Part shown: positions 37,069 through 45,513 of the stretch, one piece after another | Layout of the letters: every line of letters begins with the position of its first letter | How positions within the stretch are numbered: the first letter of the stretch is position 1 | NCBI GenBank assembly: GCA_028290465.1 | Contig: JAQGJU010000055.1 | Span: 1 to 64,000 of the forward strand | DNA from: Xanthobacteraceae bacterium | Lineage (GTDB): Bacteria; Pseudomonadota; Alphaproteobacteria; Rhizobiales; Xanthobacteraceae | Direction: 5' to 3' | Length of the DNA stretch: 64,000 bases | Notes under the pieces: model-generated | Told to the model about the DNA's origin: nothing | Databases searched by the model: none | What the model saw: the letters and a program-made list of their open reading frames with translations, nothing else | Position numbers and translations under genes: made by a program

Positions 37069-37806
37069 TTAGGCCGCCGCCTCCAGCGTCCCCAGGATTT
37101 CGCGGTGGACGTCGAAGAAGTATGAGTCCTCGGTGGCGCGTGGGCGCGGCCGGTCGATCTCGATGATGCGCTCGATGCGGACCGGCGGTCCGCCGAGCAC
37201 GATCACCCGGTCGGCCAGGAACGCGGCCTCCAGCGTGTTGTGCGTCACCAATAGTCCCGTCGGCGAAGCGTTGGCCCAGAGCCGCTGCAACAGCGCGCGC
37301 AGCCGCCGCGCGGTCAGTTCATCGAGCGCGCTGAACGGCTCGTCCAGCAGAATGACATCCGGGTCGACCGCGAAGGCGCGGGCCAGTGCGACGCGCTGGC
37401 GCTGGCCGCCGGACAGCGACAGCGGAAACGCATCGGCGTAATTGCCGAGTTCGACTTCCGCCAACAACTTTCGTCCGAGCGCCGGATCGACGCCGGCCGC
37501 GTCCGCCGCGAGGTCGATGTTCTGGCCGACGCTGCGCCATTCGAACAGCCGCGGCTGCTGGAACACCATGCCGAGCCGCGATGGCCGCGTTCCGGCGCCG
37601 AGAGTGACAGTGCCGGCATCCGGCGCTTCGAGGCCGGCCGCGAGATGCAACAGCGTGGTCTTGCCGATGCCGGACGGGCCGACCACCGCGACCAGTTCGC
37701 CGCGCGCGACCTCCAGCGAAAAATGCTTCAGTACGGTTTCGGGTGTGCTGGAATTGCGCCGCAAATAGGATTTGTCGACGTGACGGAATTGAATGACGGC
37801 GCTCAT
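37069..37806 (-). CDS. ABC transporter ATP-binding protein (NitT/TauT type)
   Basis: A 245-residue ATPase of the nitrate/sulfonate/taurine ABC family. Walker A is GPSGIGKTTL (near 44-53), the signature is LSGGQRQRVALARA, and Walker B is DVILLDEPFSALDE. The H-loop is in LLVTHNTLEAAFLADRV. The ATG overlaps the upstream permease stop by 4 bp. It is the last gene of a four-gene operon with a permease, an exported binding protein and a second binding-protein-like gene. The D/E-rich late motif FDVHREILGTLE is common to SsuB/TauB relatives. The substrate is not determined. Confidence 0.9.
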   Translation of the reverse strand: MSAVIQFRHVDKSYLRRNSSTPETVLKHFSLEVARGELVAVVGPSGIGKTTLLHLAAGLEAPDAGTVTLGAGTRPSRLGMVFQQPRLFEWRSVGQNIDLAADAAGVDPALGRKLLAEVELGNYADAFPLSLSGGQRQRVALARAFAVDPDVILLDEPFSALDELTARRLRALLQRLWANASPTGLLVTHNTLEAAFLADRVIVLGGPPVRIERIIEIDRPRPRATEDSYFFDVHREILGTLEAAA

Positions 37807-38633
37807 ACCCGGGCCACCCGTTTCCAGCGCGTCACGCGCCGCTCGATTGATTGCATGATGCCGTATTCGATGAACGCCATCATCATCGTGAAGGCCAGCG
37901 TCCAGGCCAGCATTGCGGCGACGTTTTGCGAACTGAAGGCTGAGTTTAGCCGGTAGCCGACGCCGCTGGACAGGCCGAAAATCTCGACCAGCACCACGAC
38001 CTTCCAGGCGAGCGAGAATCCGAGCCGCGCGCCGCTCAGCAGATACGGCATGATGGCCGGCAGCCACAGATGCCGCAGCATCGCGCGCCGTGACAGCCGG
38101 AACACATGCGCGGCCTCGATCAGTTGCGCGTCCACCGCGCTGAGGCCCTGCGTGATGCTCAGCGCCAAAGCGGGCGCGATGCCGAGCGCGATGGCGAACA
38201 CTGACGCTTGCAGACTCAGGCCGAACCAGATCACGCAGAGCAGCGCCCAAACGAGGCCCGGCACCGTGAGGCCGAGCACCAGCGCCGGCTCGAAAAAGGT
38301 CTTGGCGATGCGGCTGCGCGCCGACGCGAGGCCGATCGCGATGGCGATGGCATATGCCACGATGAAGCCGAGAAAGATCCGCTGAAGCGTAATGCCGATT
38401 TGCGTGACCGCATCGCCGCTGACCGCGATGTCTTTCAGTTCCAGCCAGATATCCGTCAGGCCCGGCAGCAGTGGGCTCGACCGGTAGCGCGCCATCGCCT
38501 CCCAGCCGATCGCCAGCAGCACGCAGAATAGCAACGGCGGCAGCGTGGCGATCAGCGTGTCGCGCAGCCACGGGCGCGGCACCGCCGCCGCTCGGGGCTG
38601 AAGTTTAGTTTCGCTGTGGGTCAGCACGCTCAT
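37803..38633 (-). CDS. ABC transporter permease (NitT/TauT type)
   Basis: A 276-residue inner-membrane permease of the SsuC/TauC/NrtB family with six predicted helices. The cytoplasmic coupling region carries an EAA-type loop near EAAHVFRLSRRAMLRHLWLPAIMPYLLSGARLGFSLAWK. The ATG at 38633 overlaps the binding-protein stop by 4 bp, and its own stop overlaps the ATPase start by 4 bp. The first 12-30 residues are cytoplasmic and charged, as is usual. The substrate is unknown but probably a small organic anion or sulfonate. Confidence 0.9.
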   Translation of the reverse strand: MSVLTHSETKLQPRAAAVPRPWLRDTLIATLPPLLFCVLLAIGWEAMARYRSSPLLPGLTDIWLELKDIAVSGDAVTQIGITLQRIFLGFIVAYAIAIAIGLASARSRIAKTFFEPALVLGLTVPGLVWALLCVIWFGLSLQASVFAIALGIAPALALSITQGLSAVDAQLIEAAHVFRLSRRAMLRHLWLPAIMPYLLSGARLGFSLAWKVVVLVEIFGLSSGVGYRLNSAFSSQNVAAMLAWTLAFTMMMAFIEYGIMQSIERRVTRWKRVARV

Positions 38634-39631
38634 TGGCCGGCGCCCGCGAGTGCCGCCAGGTATACCGGCTTGGTCGGTACAGCCGGCAGGATGCCGGCTT
38701 TGACGGATTCCGATATCTGCCGGTCGAGATTGGCGAAGACAGCTTGGTTCCAATCGACCGCGTACAGATCCGCCATGCGGCTCGGCAGCAGGTCGATGGC
38801 GGCACGCTCATTGTCCGGAATGCCATAGGCCTTGTGCTGCTGGGCGATCAGTTCCGGCTTCGCCTTGATCTTGCGATTGAGATCGATCAGCACTTCACGC
38901 AGTGCATCGACCGCGACGCGGTTCTGCTCGACCCAGTCGCGCCGGCCGGCGTAACCGATCAGCAGCAGCGGCGCCGGATCGTTGGTGGCGGCGTGCCACA
39001 GGTCGCCGACTTTGGCGATCTCGCGGGCACCGCCGGCGATCAGCCGTGTCGCGGTCGGCTCAATCGTGATGACGGCATCGACATCGCCGCGCGAAAACAG
39101 TGCGAGGTTGGAGGTCGGTGGTCCGAAGATAACTTCGAAATCCTTCTTCAGATCGAAGCCGTGCAGCAGTCCGGCGAGCCGCGCCTGACGATAGGTGTCG
39201 CTGCTTTCCGGCTGGGTCGCGATCTTCTTGCCGATCAAGTCGCGCGGCGTCTTGAACGAGCTGTCGCCGCGTACGATCCAGCGGCCGTGGTTGTTGGTCG
39301 AGGGGGCAAAGATCACGATGTCGCTGCCACGCGGCGCGATTTCGGCGACGCCGAGTGCCCCATAGGCGCTGACATCGACCGCGCCAGCCGTGAGCTGCAA
39401 CTGCACTTGGCCCGGATTGCCTTGAATCCACGACAGATCGAGTTCGGGCGGGATCTTGACGATGCCGGATTCGATCAGCGGCTTCCAGATCGCACCGGCG
39501 GTGCCGGGTCCGGGCGCCGACATGCGCACAGCCGTATTCGCGGCCAAGGCGGGACTGGCCGGAAGGCCGATGACGGCGCCCGCAGATGCGAGCGCCGCCG
39601 TGGCCAGGAACGAACGCCTGGTCTGAAGCAT
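38630..39631 (-). CDS. ABC transporter substrate-binding protein, exported (NitT/TauT type)
   Basis: A 333-residue periplasmic binding protein of the TauA/SsuA/NrtA (NMT1-like) family. The start MLQTRRSFLATAALASAG is a Tat-like signal (RRSFL) ending at ALAAN near residue 33. The mature part has the family's central GDVDAVITIEPTA and a late KPELIAQQHKAYGIP. It begins 2 bp after the preceding gene's stop and overlaps the permease by 4 bp. It delivers substrate to the permease in the same operon. The ligand is probably an organic anion. Confidence 0.88.
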   Translation of the reverse strand: MLQTRRSFLATAALASAGAVIGLPASPALAANTAVRMSAPGPGTAGAIWKPLIESGIVKIPPELDLSWIQGNPGQVQLQLTAGAVDVSAYGALGVAEIAPRGSDIVIFAPSTNNHGRWIVRGDSSFKTPRDLIGKKIATQPESSDTYRQARLAGLLHGFDLKKDFEVIFGPPTSNLALFSRGDVDAVITIEPTATRLIAGGAREIAKVGDLWHAATNDPAPLLLIGYAGRRDWVEQNRVAVDALREVLIDLNRKIKAKPELIAQQHKAYGIPDNERAAIDLLPSRMADLYAVDWNQAVFANLDRQISESVKAGILPAVPTKPVYLAALAGAGQ

Positions 39632-39633
39632 GA

Positions 39634-40509
39634 TCAGCCGATCACCAGCGAGTTGTGCTGGTTCCGGCCGTGCGAGAAGTCTCGCGACTTCATCCACTCA
39701 TAGGCCGCGTCGAACTTCTGTTCGGCGTAACGCTCGACCTGTACGTAGTGGATGAACTGCAGACCGAGTTCGCTCGGAGCGAGACGGCCTTTCGTCACCT
39801 TGGTGATGTGGTGCGCGTAGCGCTCGAAGTTTTTCTGGATCAGGCCGACGGCCTCGTCGATCGCCGCGAAATAACCCTTGCGCACGGCTTCGGGCAGATC
39901 CGGATTGATGATCTCGGCGCCGCGATACGAGGTCGACGCGATGATATGCGCGCCTTCCTTGAGGGCCAGCGTGATGAACGGCTCCATCACGGTGACGGCC
40001 GCGATCTTGCCGGTCTTGGCCTGTTCGTAGCGGTGGCCCGGTTCGCCGACATGCACGAGCTTGACGTGTTCGCGGCCGAGCGCGCCCTCGAGCAATTGCA
40101 GCGTGGTGTAGTGCGAGCCGGTGAAGTCGTTGATGCCGATTTCGACGTCGGCGAGATCGCGCGGCACTTGATACTTGTCGTCGAAGCTGATGATCGCCTG
40201 ATGGGCGACGGCGGGGCGCAGCGCCGCGATCTTGGCCTTTTCGGTGCCGCGTTCGATGCGGTCGATGCCGCCCCATTCGCAGACATTGTAGGCGTCGGCC
40301 TTGCCTTCGACGAACAGCGATTCCTTCAGGCGCTTGAGCACGTCCGGCTCATTCGGATTGTTCTGCCGGTCCGAATATTGCGCGCTGTAGGTCAGATGAA
40401 CGCCGTGCTTCTCGAACAGTCCTTCGTCGATGCCGACCAGAATCGGTAGGTCGAACACCGCCGGATTGGGAGAGATGCGGATTTCGTCATCGCGTCGCGT
40501 CGTGGCCAT
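39634..40509 (-). CDS. NMT1/THI5-like binding-protein homologue without signal peptide
   Basis: A 291-residue protein of the same superfamily as the binding protein downstream, but it has no signal peptide (begins MATTRRDDEIRISPNPAV) and would stay in the cytoplasm. It contains the NMT1-like core GSHYTTLQLLEGAL, VMEPFITLALKEGAHI and a Cys in YNVCEWGGIDR. It is the first gene of the ABC operon and lies 2 bp upstream of the exported binding protein. It may be an enzyme on this fold (compare the desulfinase DszB or thiamine pyrimidine synthase THI5), a cytosolic scavenger, or an orphan paralogue. AAGGGA lies 8 bases before ATG 40509. Confidence 0.75.
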   Translation of the reverse strand: MATTRRDDEIRISPNPAVFDLPILVGIDEGLFEKHGVHLTYSAQYSDRQNNPNEPDVLKRLKESLFVEGKADAYNVCEWGGIDRIERGTEKAKIAALRPAVAHQAIISFDDKYQVPRDLADVEIGINDFTGSHYTTLQLLEGALGREHVKLVHVGEPGHRYEQAKTGKIAAVTVMEPFITLALKEGAHIIASTSYRGAEIINPDLPEAVRKGYFAAIDEAVGLIQKNFERYAHHITKVTKGRLAPSELGLQFIHYVQVERYAEQKFDAAYEWMKSRDFSHGRNQHNSLVIG

Positions 40510-40667
40510 CGTGATTGTCCCTTTGCTGATGCATCGCCGCGCCGTCGGCAGGGCCTCTCGGGCGCTGCTCGTGGACGTGACGTCGTCTTCATCGATGCAA
40601 AGAAGGATGGTCAGCGCGACCCAAGGGGTCAATGAAATCGGGTTGTTTTCTCGCCCGAGATCTGGAA

Positions 40668-40695
40668 GTTATATTCTAAAAATGTGTTGTGTAAA
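40668..40695 (-). promoter_or_regulatory. Predicted promoter of the NitT/TauT-type ABC operon
   Basis: On the minus strand TTTACA (40690-40695) is followed by a 16-base spacer and TATAAC (40668-40673), a good match to a housekeeping promoter. It lies in an AT-rich patch about 160 bp upstream of the operon's first ATG. The leader also contains two small GC hairpins (GACCC/GGGTC and GGTC/GACC) near 40620-40640 that overlap. Confidence 0.5.
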
Positions 40696-40828
40696 GAAAT
40701 ATATGCCACATGATGGCGTTTTATAGCCAGTATATAGAAAATAATTCTATATCGATGGGGCGTGCTGGACCGGACATTTGTGCTCATCCACCCGCGACAG
40801 CTCAAGGTCGACTGAGAGCCTCAAAAGA

Positions 40829-40856
40829 AAACGGCCGGGCAGAGGCCCGGCCGTTT
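40829..40856 (-). terminator. Intrinsic terminator of the exported 108-residue protein gene
   Basis: On the minus strand AAACGGCCGGGC pairs perfectly with its complement across 4 bases, then TTTTCTTTT follows. It begins 23 bp after the stop of the small exported-protein gene. Confidence 0.8.
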
Positions 40857-40878
40857 GGAAATTGTGAACCGAAGCAGT

Positions 40879-41205
40879 TCAGAACCGCGACCAGCCCGGC
40901 AGGCTGAAGTTGTCCGGCAGCGGCGAGCGAATGCCGCCGGCCGGCGTGTTGTCGATCACCGAGGTCGGCGAATAGTTCGGCCCATACACATAGTCGGTGA
41001 ACTTGCGCTCGCCCGGCTTCACTTCAGTGCCGGCGTTCAGGAAGCTGCGGCGCCGCACGATGACGCGGGTGGTCGGGCGCTGCTTCGACACCTGACGCTT
41101 CTGGGCGGAGAATTCCTGCGCCTTGCTGGCGGCATCGGCCGGTCCGGCGGCCGAAAAGGCCAACAGGGCGGTGGCGGCAAGGGCGGCGATCAGCAGCGGA
41201 CGCAT
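40879..41205 (-). CDS. Small exported protein of unknown function
   Basis: A 108-residue protein with a signal peptide (MRPLLIAALAATALLAFSAAG, likely cut at ADA-AS). The mature part is basic (KRQVSKQRPTTRVIVRRR) then Pro/Gly/Tyr-rich (YVYGPNYSPTSVIDNTPAGG, PLPDNFSLPGWSRF) with no cysteines. The first codon of the tandem ATGATG at 41208 is also possible, but the second, 41205, fits GAGG better. It has its own strong terminator. I do not recognise a family. Confidence 0.72.
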   Translation of the reverse strand: MRPLLIAALAATALLAFSAAGPADAASKAQEFSAQKRQVSKQRPTTRVIVRRRSFLNAGTEVKPGERKFTDYVYGPNYSPTSVIDNTPAGGIRSPLPDNFSLPGWSRF

Positions 41206-41208
41206 CAT

Positions 41209-41577
41209 GGCCTCGTGGGTTGCGGTCAGTCTTAGATCTCAGCCTTGGACTGTAGCGTGCTTCGCGCGACCCGGACAAGGGTGTGACCGGAATGTGGTGT
41301 GCTTGTACAAGACGCGCAAGGATCGGATAGTTCCGTCACCATTACGGAAGTCCCGCACGCGCAGCACCGGCACACGCGGCGTTACAGAGTCGTAGCCGCG
41401 CAGTGGTAGGTCGCTCTATCGCACAGGCCCGGCAGATCATATCTGTTGCTGCGAAAGTTCAGGAAATGTCATGGCAAAGGGGCTTGCTCCGGCGTTGAAT
41501 TATCTAGGTTTTTGACATAGAAGCGGCACCTCCGCGGCCCTCTGGGCGGGCGCGCGGGCGATGTTCGGAGAACAATG
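41209..41577. other. 369-bp divergent intergenic region, no gene seen
   Basis: The region separates the small exported-protein gene from asd. It should hold promoters for both, but I see no clear -35/-10 pair, no hairpin and no protein-like open frame. The last 20 bp provide the asd ribosome site. Confidence 0.5.
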
Positions 41578-42612
41578 ATGGGTTTCAAGGTCGCAATCGT
41601 CGGCGCCACGGGCAATGTGGGCCGCGAAATGCTCAACATCCTGGCCGAGCGGGCTTTCCCCGCCGATGAGGTGGTCCCGCTGGCGTCCCGCCGCAGCATG
41701 GGGGTCGAAGTCTCCTATGGGGACAAGACCTTGAAGTGCAAAACGCTGGAGCATTACGACTTCTCCGACGTCGATATCTGCCTGATGTCGGCCGGCTCCA
41801 CGGTATCCAAGGAATGGTCGCCGAAGATCGCCGCCGCCGGCGCGGTGGTGATCGATAATTCGTCGTGCTGGCGCTATGACCCGGACGTGCCGCTGGTGGT
41901 GCCCGAGGTCAATGCCGACGCCGTCGCGGGCTTCCGCAAGAAGGGCATCATCGCCAATCCGAACTGCTCGACGGCGCAGCTTGTCGTGGCGCTGAAGCCG
42001 TTGCACGACGCGGCGACGATCACGCGCGTCGTGGTGTCGACCTATCAGTCGGTGTCCGGCGCCGGCAAGGACGCGATGGACGAACTGTTCTCGCAGACCA
42101 AGGCGGTCTTCACCGTCGGTGAGGTCGTGTCCAAGAAGTTCCCGAAGCGTATCGCCTTCAACGTCATCCCCGAGATCGACGTGTTCATGGAGGACGGCTA
42201 CACCAAGGAAGAATGGAAGATGATGGTCGAGACCAAGAAAATTCTCGACCCGAAGATCAAGCTGACCGCGACCTGCGTGCGGGTGCCGGTGTTCATCGGC
42301 CATTCCGAGGCGGTCAATATCGAGTTCGAGAATCCGATCTCGGTCGATGAGGCGCGCAATCTGCTGCGCGTGTCGCCGGGCATCCTGGTGATCGACAAGC
42401 ATGAGCCCGGCGGCTACGTGACGCCGTACGAGGCGGCCGGTGAGGACGCGACCTATGTCAGCCGCATCCGCACCGACCCGACCGTCGACAACGGTCTGGT
42501 GCTGTGGTGCGTGTCGGACAACCTGCGCAAGGGCGCGGCCCTCAACGCCATCCAGATCGCCGAATGCCTGATCAACCGCAAGCTGATCCAGGCGAAGCAG
42601 AAGGCAGCGTAA
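41578..42612 (+). CDS. asd: Aspartate-semialdehyde dehydrogenase
   Basis: Asd reduces aspartyl phosphate to aspartate semialdehyde with NADPH, feeding lysine, methionine, threonine and diaminopimelate synthesis. It is 344 residues. It has VAIVGATGNVGREML at the N-terminus. The catalytic cysteine is in IIANPNCSTAQLVVALKPL (near 132-138), and CVRVPVFIGHSEAVNIE holds the active His. GGAG lies 7 bases before ATG 41578 (a neighbouring ATG at 41575 is less well placed). The gene ends 22 bp before a strong terminator. Confidence 0.96.
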   Translation: MGFKVAIVGATGNVGREMLNILAERAFPADEVVPLASRRSMGVEVSYGDKTLKCKTLEHYDFSDVDICLMSAGSTVSKEWSPKIAAAGAVVIDNSSCWRYDPDVPLVVPEVNADAVAGFRKKGIIANPNCSTAQLVVALKPLHDAATITRVVVSTYQSVSGAGKDAMDELFSQTKAVFTVGEVVSKKFPKRIAFNVIPEIDVFMEDGYTKEEWKMMVETKKILDPKIKLTATCVRVPVFIGHSEAVNIEFENPISVDEARNLLRVSPGILVIDKHEPGGYVTPYEAAGEDATYVSRIRTDPTVDNGLVLWCVSDNLRKGAALNAIQIAECLINRKLIQAKQKAA

Positions 42613-42633
42613 TTTCACATCGCAGCTAAGCGT

Positions 42634-42663
42634 AAAAGGGCGGCCTGGGGCCGCCCTTTTTAT
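42634..42663 (+). terminator. Intrinsic terminator of asd
   Basis: AAAAGGGCGGC pairs perfectly with GCCGCCCTTTT across 5 bases and runs into TTTTTATT, 21 bp after the asd stop. Confidence 0.9.
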
Positions 42664-42886
42664 TGCATGCTTCACCGCCGCCAGGAGATATTACGCGCCC
42701 CCGAACCCGATGCTCAATCGAACGGTTGTATTCCTTGAGGAATCAATCAATTGGGCTGAAATGCGAAAATTTGGTGAAGGCCTTATTCATCCTCCATTCA
42801 GATCGAACAGGGCCTAGTGCGCCGCTTGTGAGAACAGGTGGCCAATCCCTGGGGGAAGCCGGGCCACTCGGGGACGACCGCATCTG

Positions 42887-44488
42887 ATGACGAGCGTTGC
42901 GATCCAGACAGCCGAACCGCGCCGGCGCACGTCCGAATTGACGGGCGTGCAGATCGCCGTGCTGTTCTTCGTGCTGACGCTGCTGACCTCGATTCCGGTC
43001 TGGACCCATCCGCTGCCGCCGCTATCGGATTACGTCAATCACCTGTCGCGCATGCACGTCATCGCGGCGCTGGAGCGCGACCCGCTACTGGCGCGGTTCT
43101 ATCAGGTGAACTGGCAGATCGTTCCGAACCTGGCGATGGACCTGATCGTGCCGGTGATCGGCCGGTTCGTGAACATCTACCTGGCCGGGCAGATTTTCAC
43201 CGTCCTGATCTTCGTCAACATCATGTCGGGAACGCTGGCGCTGAACCGGGCGCTGTTCGGCCGCTGGTCGGCTGTGCCCCTGATCGCGTTCCCGCTGCTG
43301 TACAATTATGTCTTCCTGATCGGCGTGATGAACTACATGTTCGGCATCGGGCTCGCGCTGTGGGCAATGGCCGCGTGGGTGTGGCTGCGCGAGCGTCCCT
43401 GGCCGTTGCGTCTGATCGTCTCGGCGCTGTTCGGCATCGCGCTGTTCTTCTGCCATCTGTTCGTGCTCGGCGTATATGGCATCGCGCTGCTGGCATTCGA
43501 ACTGCGGCGCATGTGGATCCATCGCGACCAGCCGCTGGCCCGGCGGCTGATCGATTTCTGCGCGACTGGCCTGCCGTTCATTCCGGTCATTCCGCTGCTG
43601 CTGGCGAGCCCGACGATGCGGCTCGCGGCCGAGAACGACTGGCAGCAGCGCGGCAAGATCGACGGCCTGATGTTCGTTTTTACGGTCTATTCCGACATCG
43701 TGGCTTTCGCGATGATCGGCATCGTGGTCACGGCCGGTGTCTGGGCGGTGCGGCGCGGCCTGATGCGCGTGCATCCGTTCTGCTGGTTCATGCTGGCGGT
43801 CGGCGGCCTCGTTTATCTGATCCTGCCGCGCGTACTGTTCTCGACATATCTCGCGGACCAGCGGTTGCCGATCGCGCTCGCCTTCATGCTGATCGCCTGC
43901 ATCGATTTGAAGCTGCGCCATCAGATCGTCCGCCGCGGATTCATCGCCGTTCTGCTGATCCTGCTCGGGGTCCGGCTGATCGAGATCGACGCCACCTGGT
44001 CCAATCTGTCGGCCGGCACCACCGAATTCCGCGCGTCGATCAAGCGGATCAAGAAGGGCTCCAAGATCATGGTCGCGTATGCCGACCGGGCGTCCGGCGA
44101 CGACGTGAAGGATCTTGGTTTTGTCCATGCCGCCTGCATCGCGATGATCGAGCGCTCGGCCCTGGTGACCACGGCGTTCACCGTGGACGGCAAGCAGGTG
44201 CTGCATGTGCGGCCCGAGTTCCACGACTTCGTCGATACCGATGACGGCACGCCGCCCTCGGTCGCCCAGTTGATCGTCGCGGCCGACCGGCCGGCCGACA
44301 ACATGCCGGCGTTCTGGCACAATTGGCAGAACCGGTTCGACTACGTCTATGTGCTGTTCACCGAGGACGAGGCCCCGAACCCCGATCCGGAAAACCTGAC
44401 GCTGGTGCAGGACGGCGAGCGCTTCCAACTCTACCGGGTCAACAGCTCCGCGCTGGCCAAGACCGCCTCATCGCGCGGCGCGCGTTAA
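42887..44488 (+). CDS. Polytopic membrane protein of unknown function
   Basis: A 533-residue inner-membrane protein with about ten predicted helices in the first 385 residues. The first 90 residues hold LTSIPVWTHPLPPLSDYVNHLSR and a short periplasmic loop. The C-terminal 145 residues are soluble. The layout (early periplasmic loop with Asp/Pro, many helices, soluble C-terminal domain) is like GT-C-fold glycosyltransferases, but no specific catalytic signature is seen. It stands alone, followed by a palindromic repeat. A GGGGA lies 13 bases before the ATG, so the start is only moderately supported. Confidence 0.72.
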   Translation: MTSVAIQTAEPRRRTSELTGVQIAVLFFVLTLLTSIPVWTHPLPPLSDYVNHLSRMHVIAALERDPLLARFYQVNWQIVPNLAMDLIVPVIGRFVNIYLAGQIFTVLIFVNIMSGTLALNRALFGRWSAVPLIAFPLLYNYVFLIGVMNYMFGIGLALWAMAAWVWLRERPWPLRLIVSALFGIALFFCHLFVLGVYGIALLAFELRRMWIHRDQPLARRLIDFCATGLPFIPVIPLLLASPTMRLAAENDWQQRGKIDGLMFVFTVYSDIVAFAMIGIVVTAGVWAVRRGLMRVHPFCWFMLAVGGLVYLILPRVLFSTYLADQRLPIALAFMLIACIDLKLRHQIVRRGFIAVLLILLGVRLIEIDATWSNLSAGTTEFRASIKRIKKGSKIMVAYADRASGDDVKDLGFVHAACIAMIERSALVTTAFTVDGKQVLHVRPEFHDFVDTDDGTPPSVAQLIVAADRPADNMPAFWHNWQNRFDYVYVLFTEDEAPNPDPENLTLVQDGERFQLYRVNSSALAKTASSRGAR

Positions 44489-44540
44489 TCTCCTCAGTCT
44501 TCGGTCGCTAGTGGCACTCTGTGCCAGTAGATTCTTGGCC

Positions 44541-44590
44541 GGGGCACGGTCTTTTCCGAAAACCGGTTTCCACTTTTCGGGATCATGCCC
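44541..44590. repeat. Dispersed palindromic repeat, short form (copy 3)
   Basis: GGGCACGGTC, the core TTTTCCGAAAACCGGTTTCC (part), ACTTTTCGG and GATCATGCCC. It lies 45 bp upstream of the CitE-like gene, between it and the membrane-protein gene. Confidence 0.75.
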
Positions 44591-44634
44591 TAGATTTGGC
44601 GGCCGGCCGGAACCGCCGCTCTGGAGATCGACGC

Positions 44635-45513
44635 ATGACCATCCGACCGCGCCGCAGCGTGCTGTATATGCCGGGCTCCAACGCCCGGGCGCTGGAAAAG
44701 GCCAAGACCCTCCCGGCCGACGCCTTGATTCTCGACCTTGAGGACGCGGTCGCGCCCGACGCCAAGGAGACCGCCCGCGATCAGGTGGCGGCCGCCGTCG
44801 CGGCTGGCGGCTTCGGCTCGCGCGAAGTCATCGTGCGCATCAACGGCCTCGACACGCCGTGGTGGATCGACGATCTGAACGCCATCGGCAAAGCCAAGCC
44901 CGATGGCGTGCTGCTGCCGAAGGTGTCGTCGCCGGCGCATCTGCAGGCCATCGCCGATCGCCTGGTCGATATCGGCGCCGACCACGCCATCCGGGTCTGG
45001 GCGATGATGGAAACGCCGCTGGCGATGCTCAATGCGCGCGAGATCGCCGGCGCCGCGACCGACAGCGAGACCCGGCTGGCCGGCTTCGTGATGGGCACCA
45101 ACGATCTGGCCAAGGACACGGGCGCCCGCCTCGTGCCCGGCCGCGCCAATATGGTGCCGTGGCTGATGACCTGCGTGGCGGCGGCGCGGGCCTATGGCCT
45201 TGCTATCCTGGATGGCGTCTACAACGATCTGTCGGACGCCGAAGGCTTCGCGCAGGAATGCGCCGCGGCCCGCGACATGGGTTTCGACGGCAAGACGCTG
45301 ATCCACCCGAACCAGATCGGACCGTGCAACACCGCGTTTTCGCCGAGCGAGGCCGAAATCGCGCAGGCGCAGAAAATCATCGCGGCGTTCGAACTGCCGG
45401 AGAACCAGGGCAAAGGCGTGGTGTCGATGGACGGCCGCATGGTCGAGCGCATGCATGCCGATATCGCGCAGCGCACAGTCGCGATCGCGCAGGCCATCGC
45501 GGCGCACGGATGA
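44635..45513 (+). CDS. HpcH/HpaI aldolase / citrate-lyase beta-type family protein
   Basis: A 292-residue TIM-barrel C-C lyase of the CitE / malyl-CoA lyase superfamily, which cleaves 3-hydroxyacyl-CoA compounds. It has RRSVLYMPGSNARALEKA (CoA contact), LILDLEDAVAP (the metal-binding Glu-Asp), and MMETPLAMLNAREIAGA. FVMGTNDLAKDTGA and a late LIHPNQI follow. GGAG lies 8 bases before ATG 44635. The true activity could be malyl-CoA lyase / thioesterase or a CitE-like orphan lyase. Its stop overlaps the FAD-reductase start (ATGA), so the two are translationally coupled. Confidence 0.85.
   Translation: MTIRPRRSVLYMPGSNARALEKAKTLPADALILDLEDAVAPDAKETARDQVAAAVAAGGFGSREVIVRINGLDTPWWIDDLNAIGKAKPDGVLLPKVSSPAHLQAIADRLVDIGADHAIRVWAMMETPLAMLNAREIAGAATDSETRLAGFVMGTNDLAKDTGARLVPGRANMVPWLMTCVAAARAYGLAILDGVYNDLSDAEGFAQECAAARDMGFDGKTLIHPNQIGPCNTAFSPSEAEIAQAQKIIAAFELPENQGKGVVSMDGRMVERMHADIAQRTVAIAQAIAAHG

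Noticed and set aside
37069-38571. One long frame that appears to join the ABC ATPase to a preceding Arg-rich stretch
   Set aside because: The N-terminal part is the permease gene read in the wrong frame. The ATPase starts at 37806 with a 4-bp overlap to the permease.
40510-40667. A riboswitch (TPP or SAM type) in the leader of the ABC operon
   Set aside because: The conserved TPP and SAM core strings were not found. Only two small overlapping hairpins are seen.
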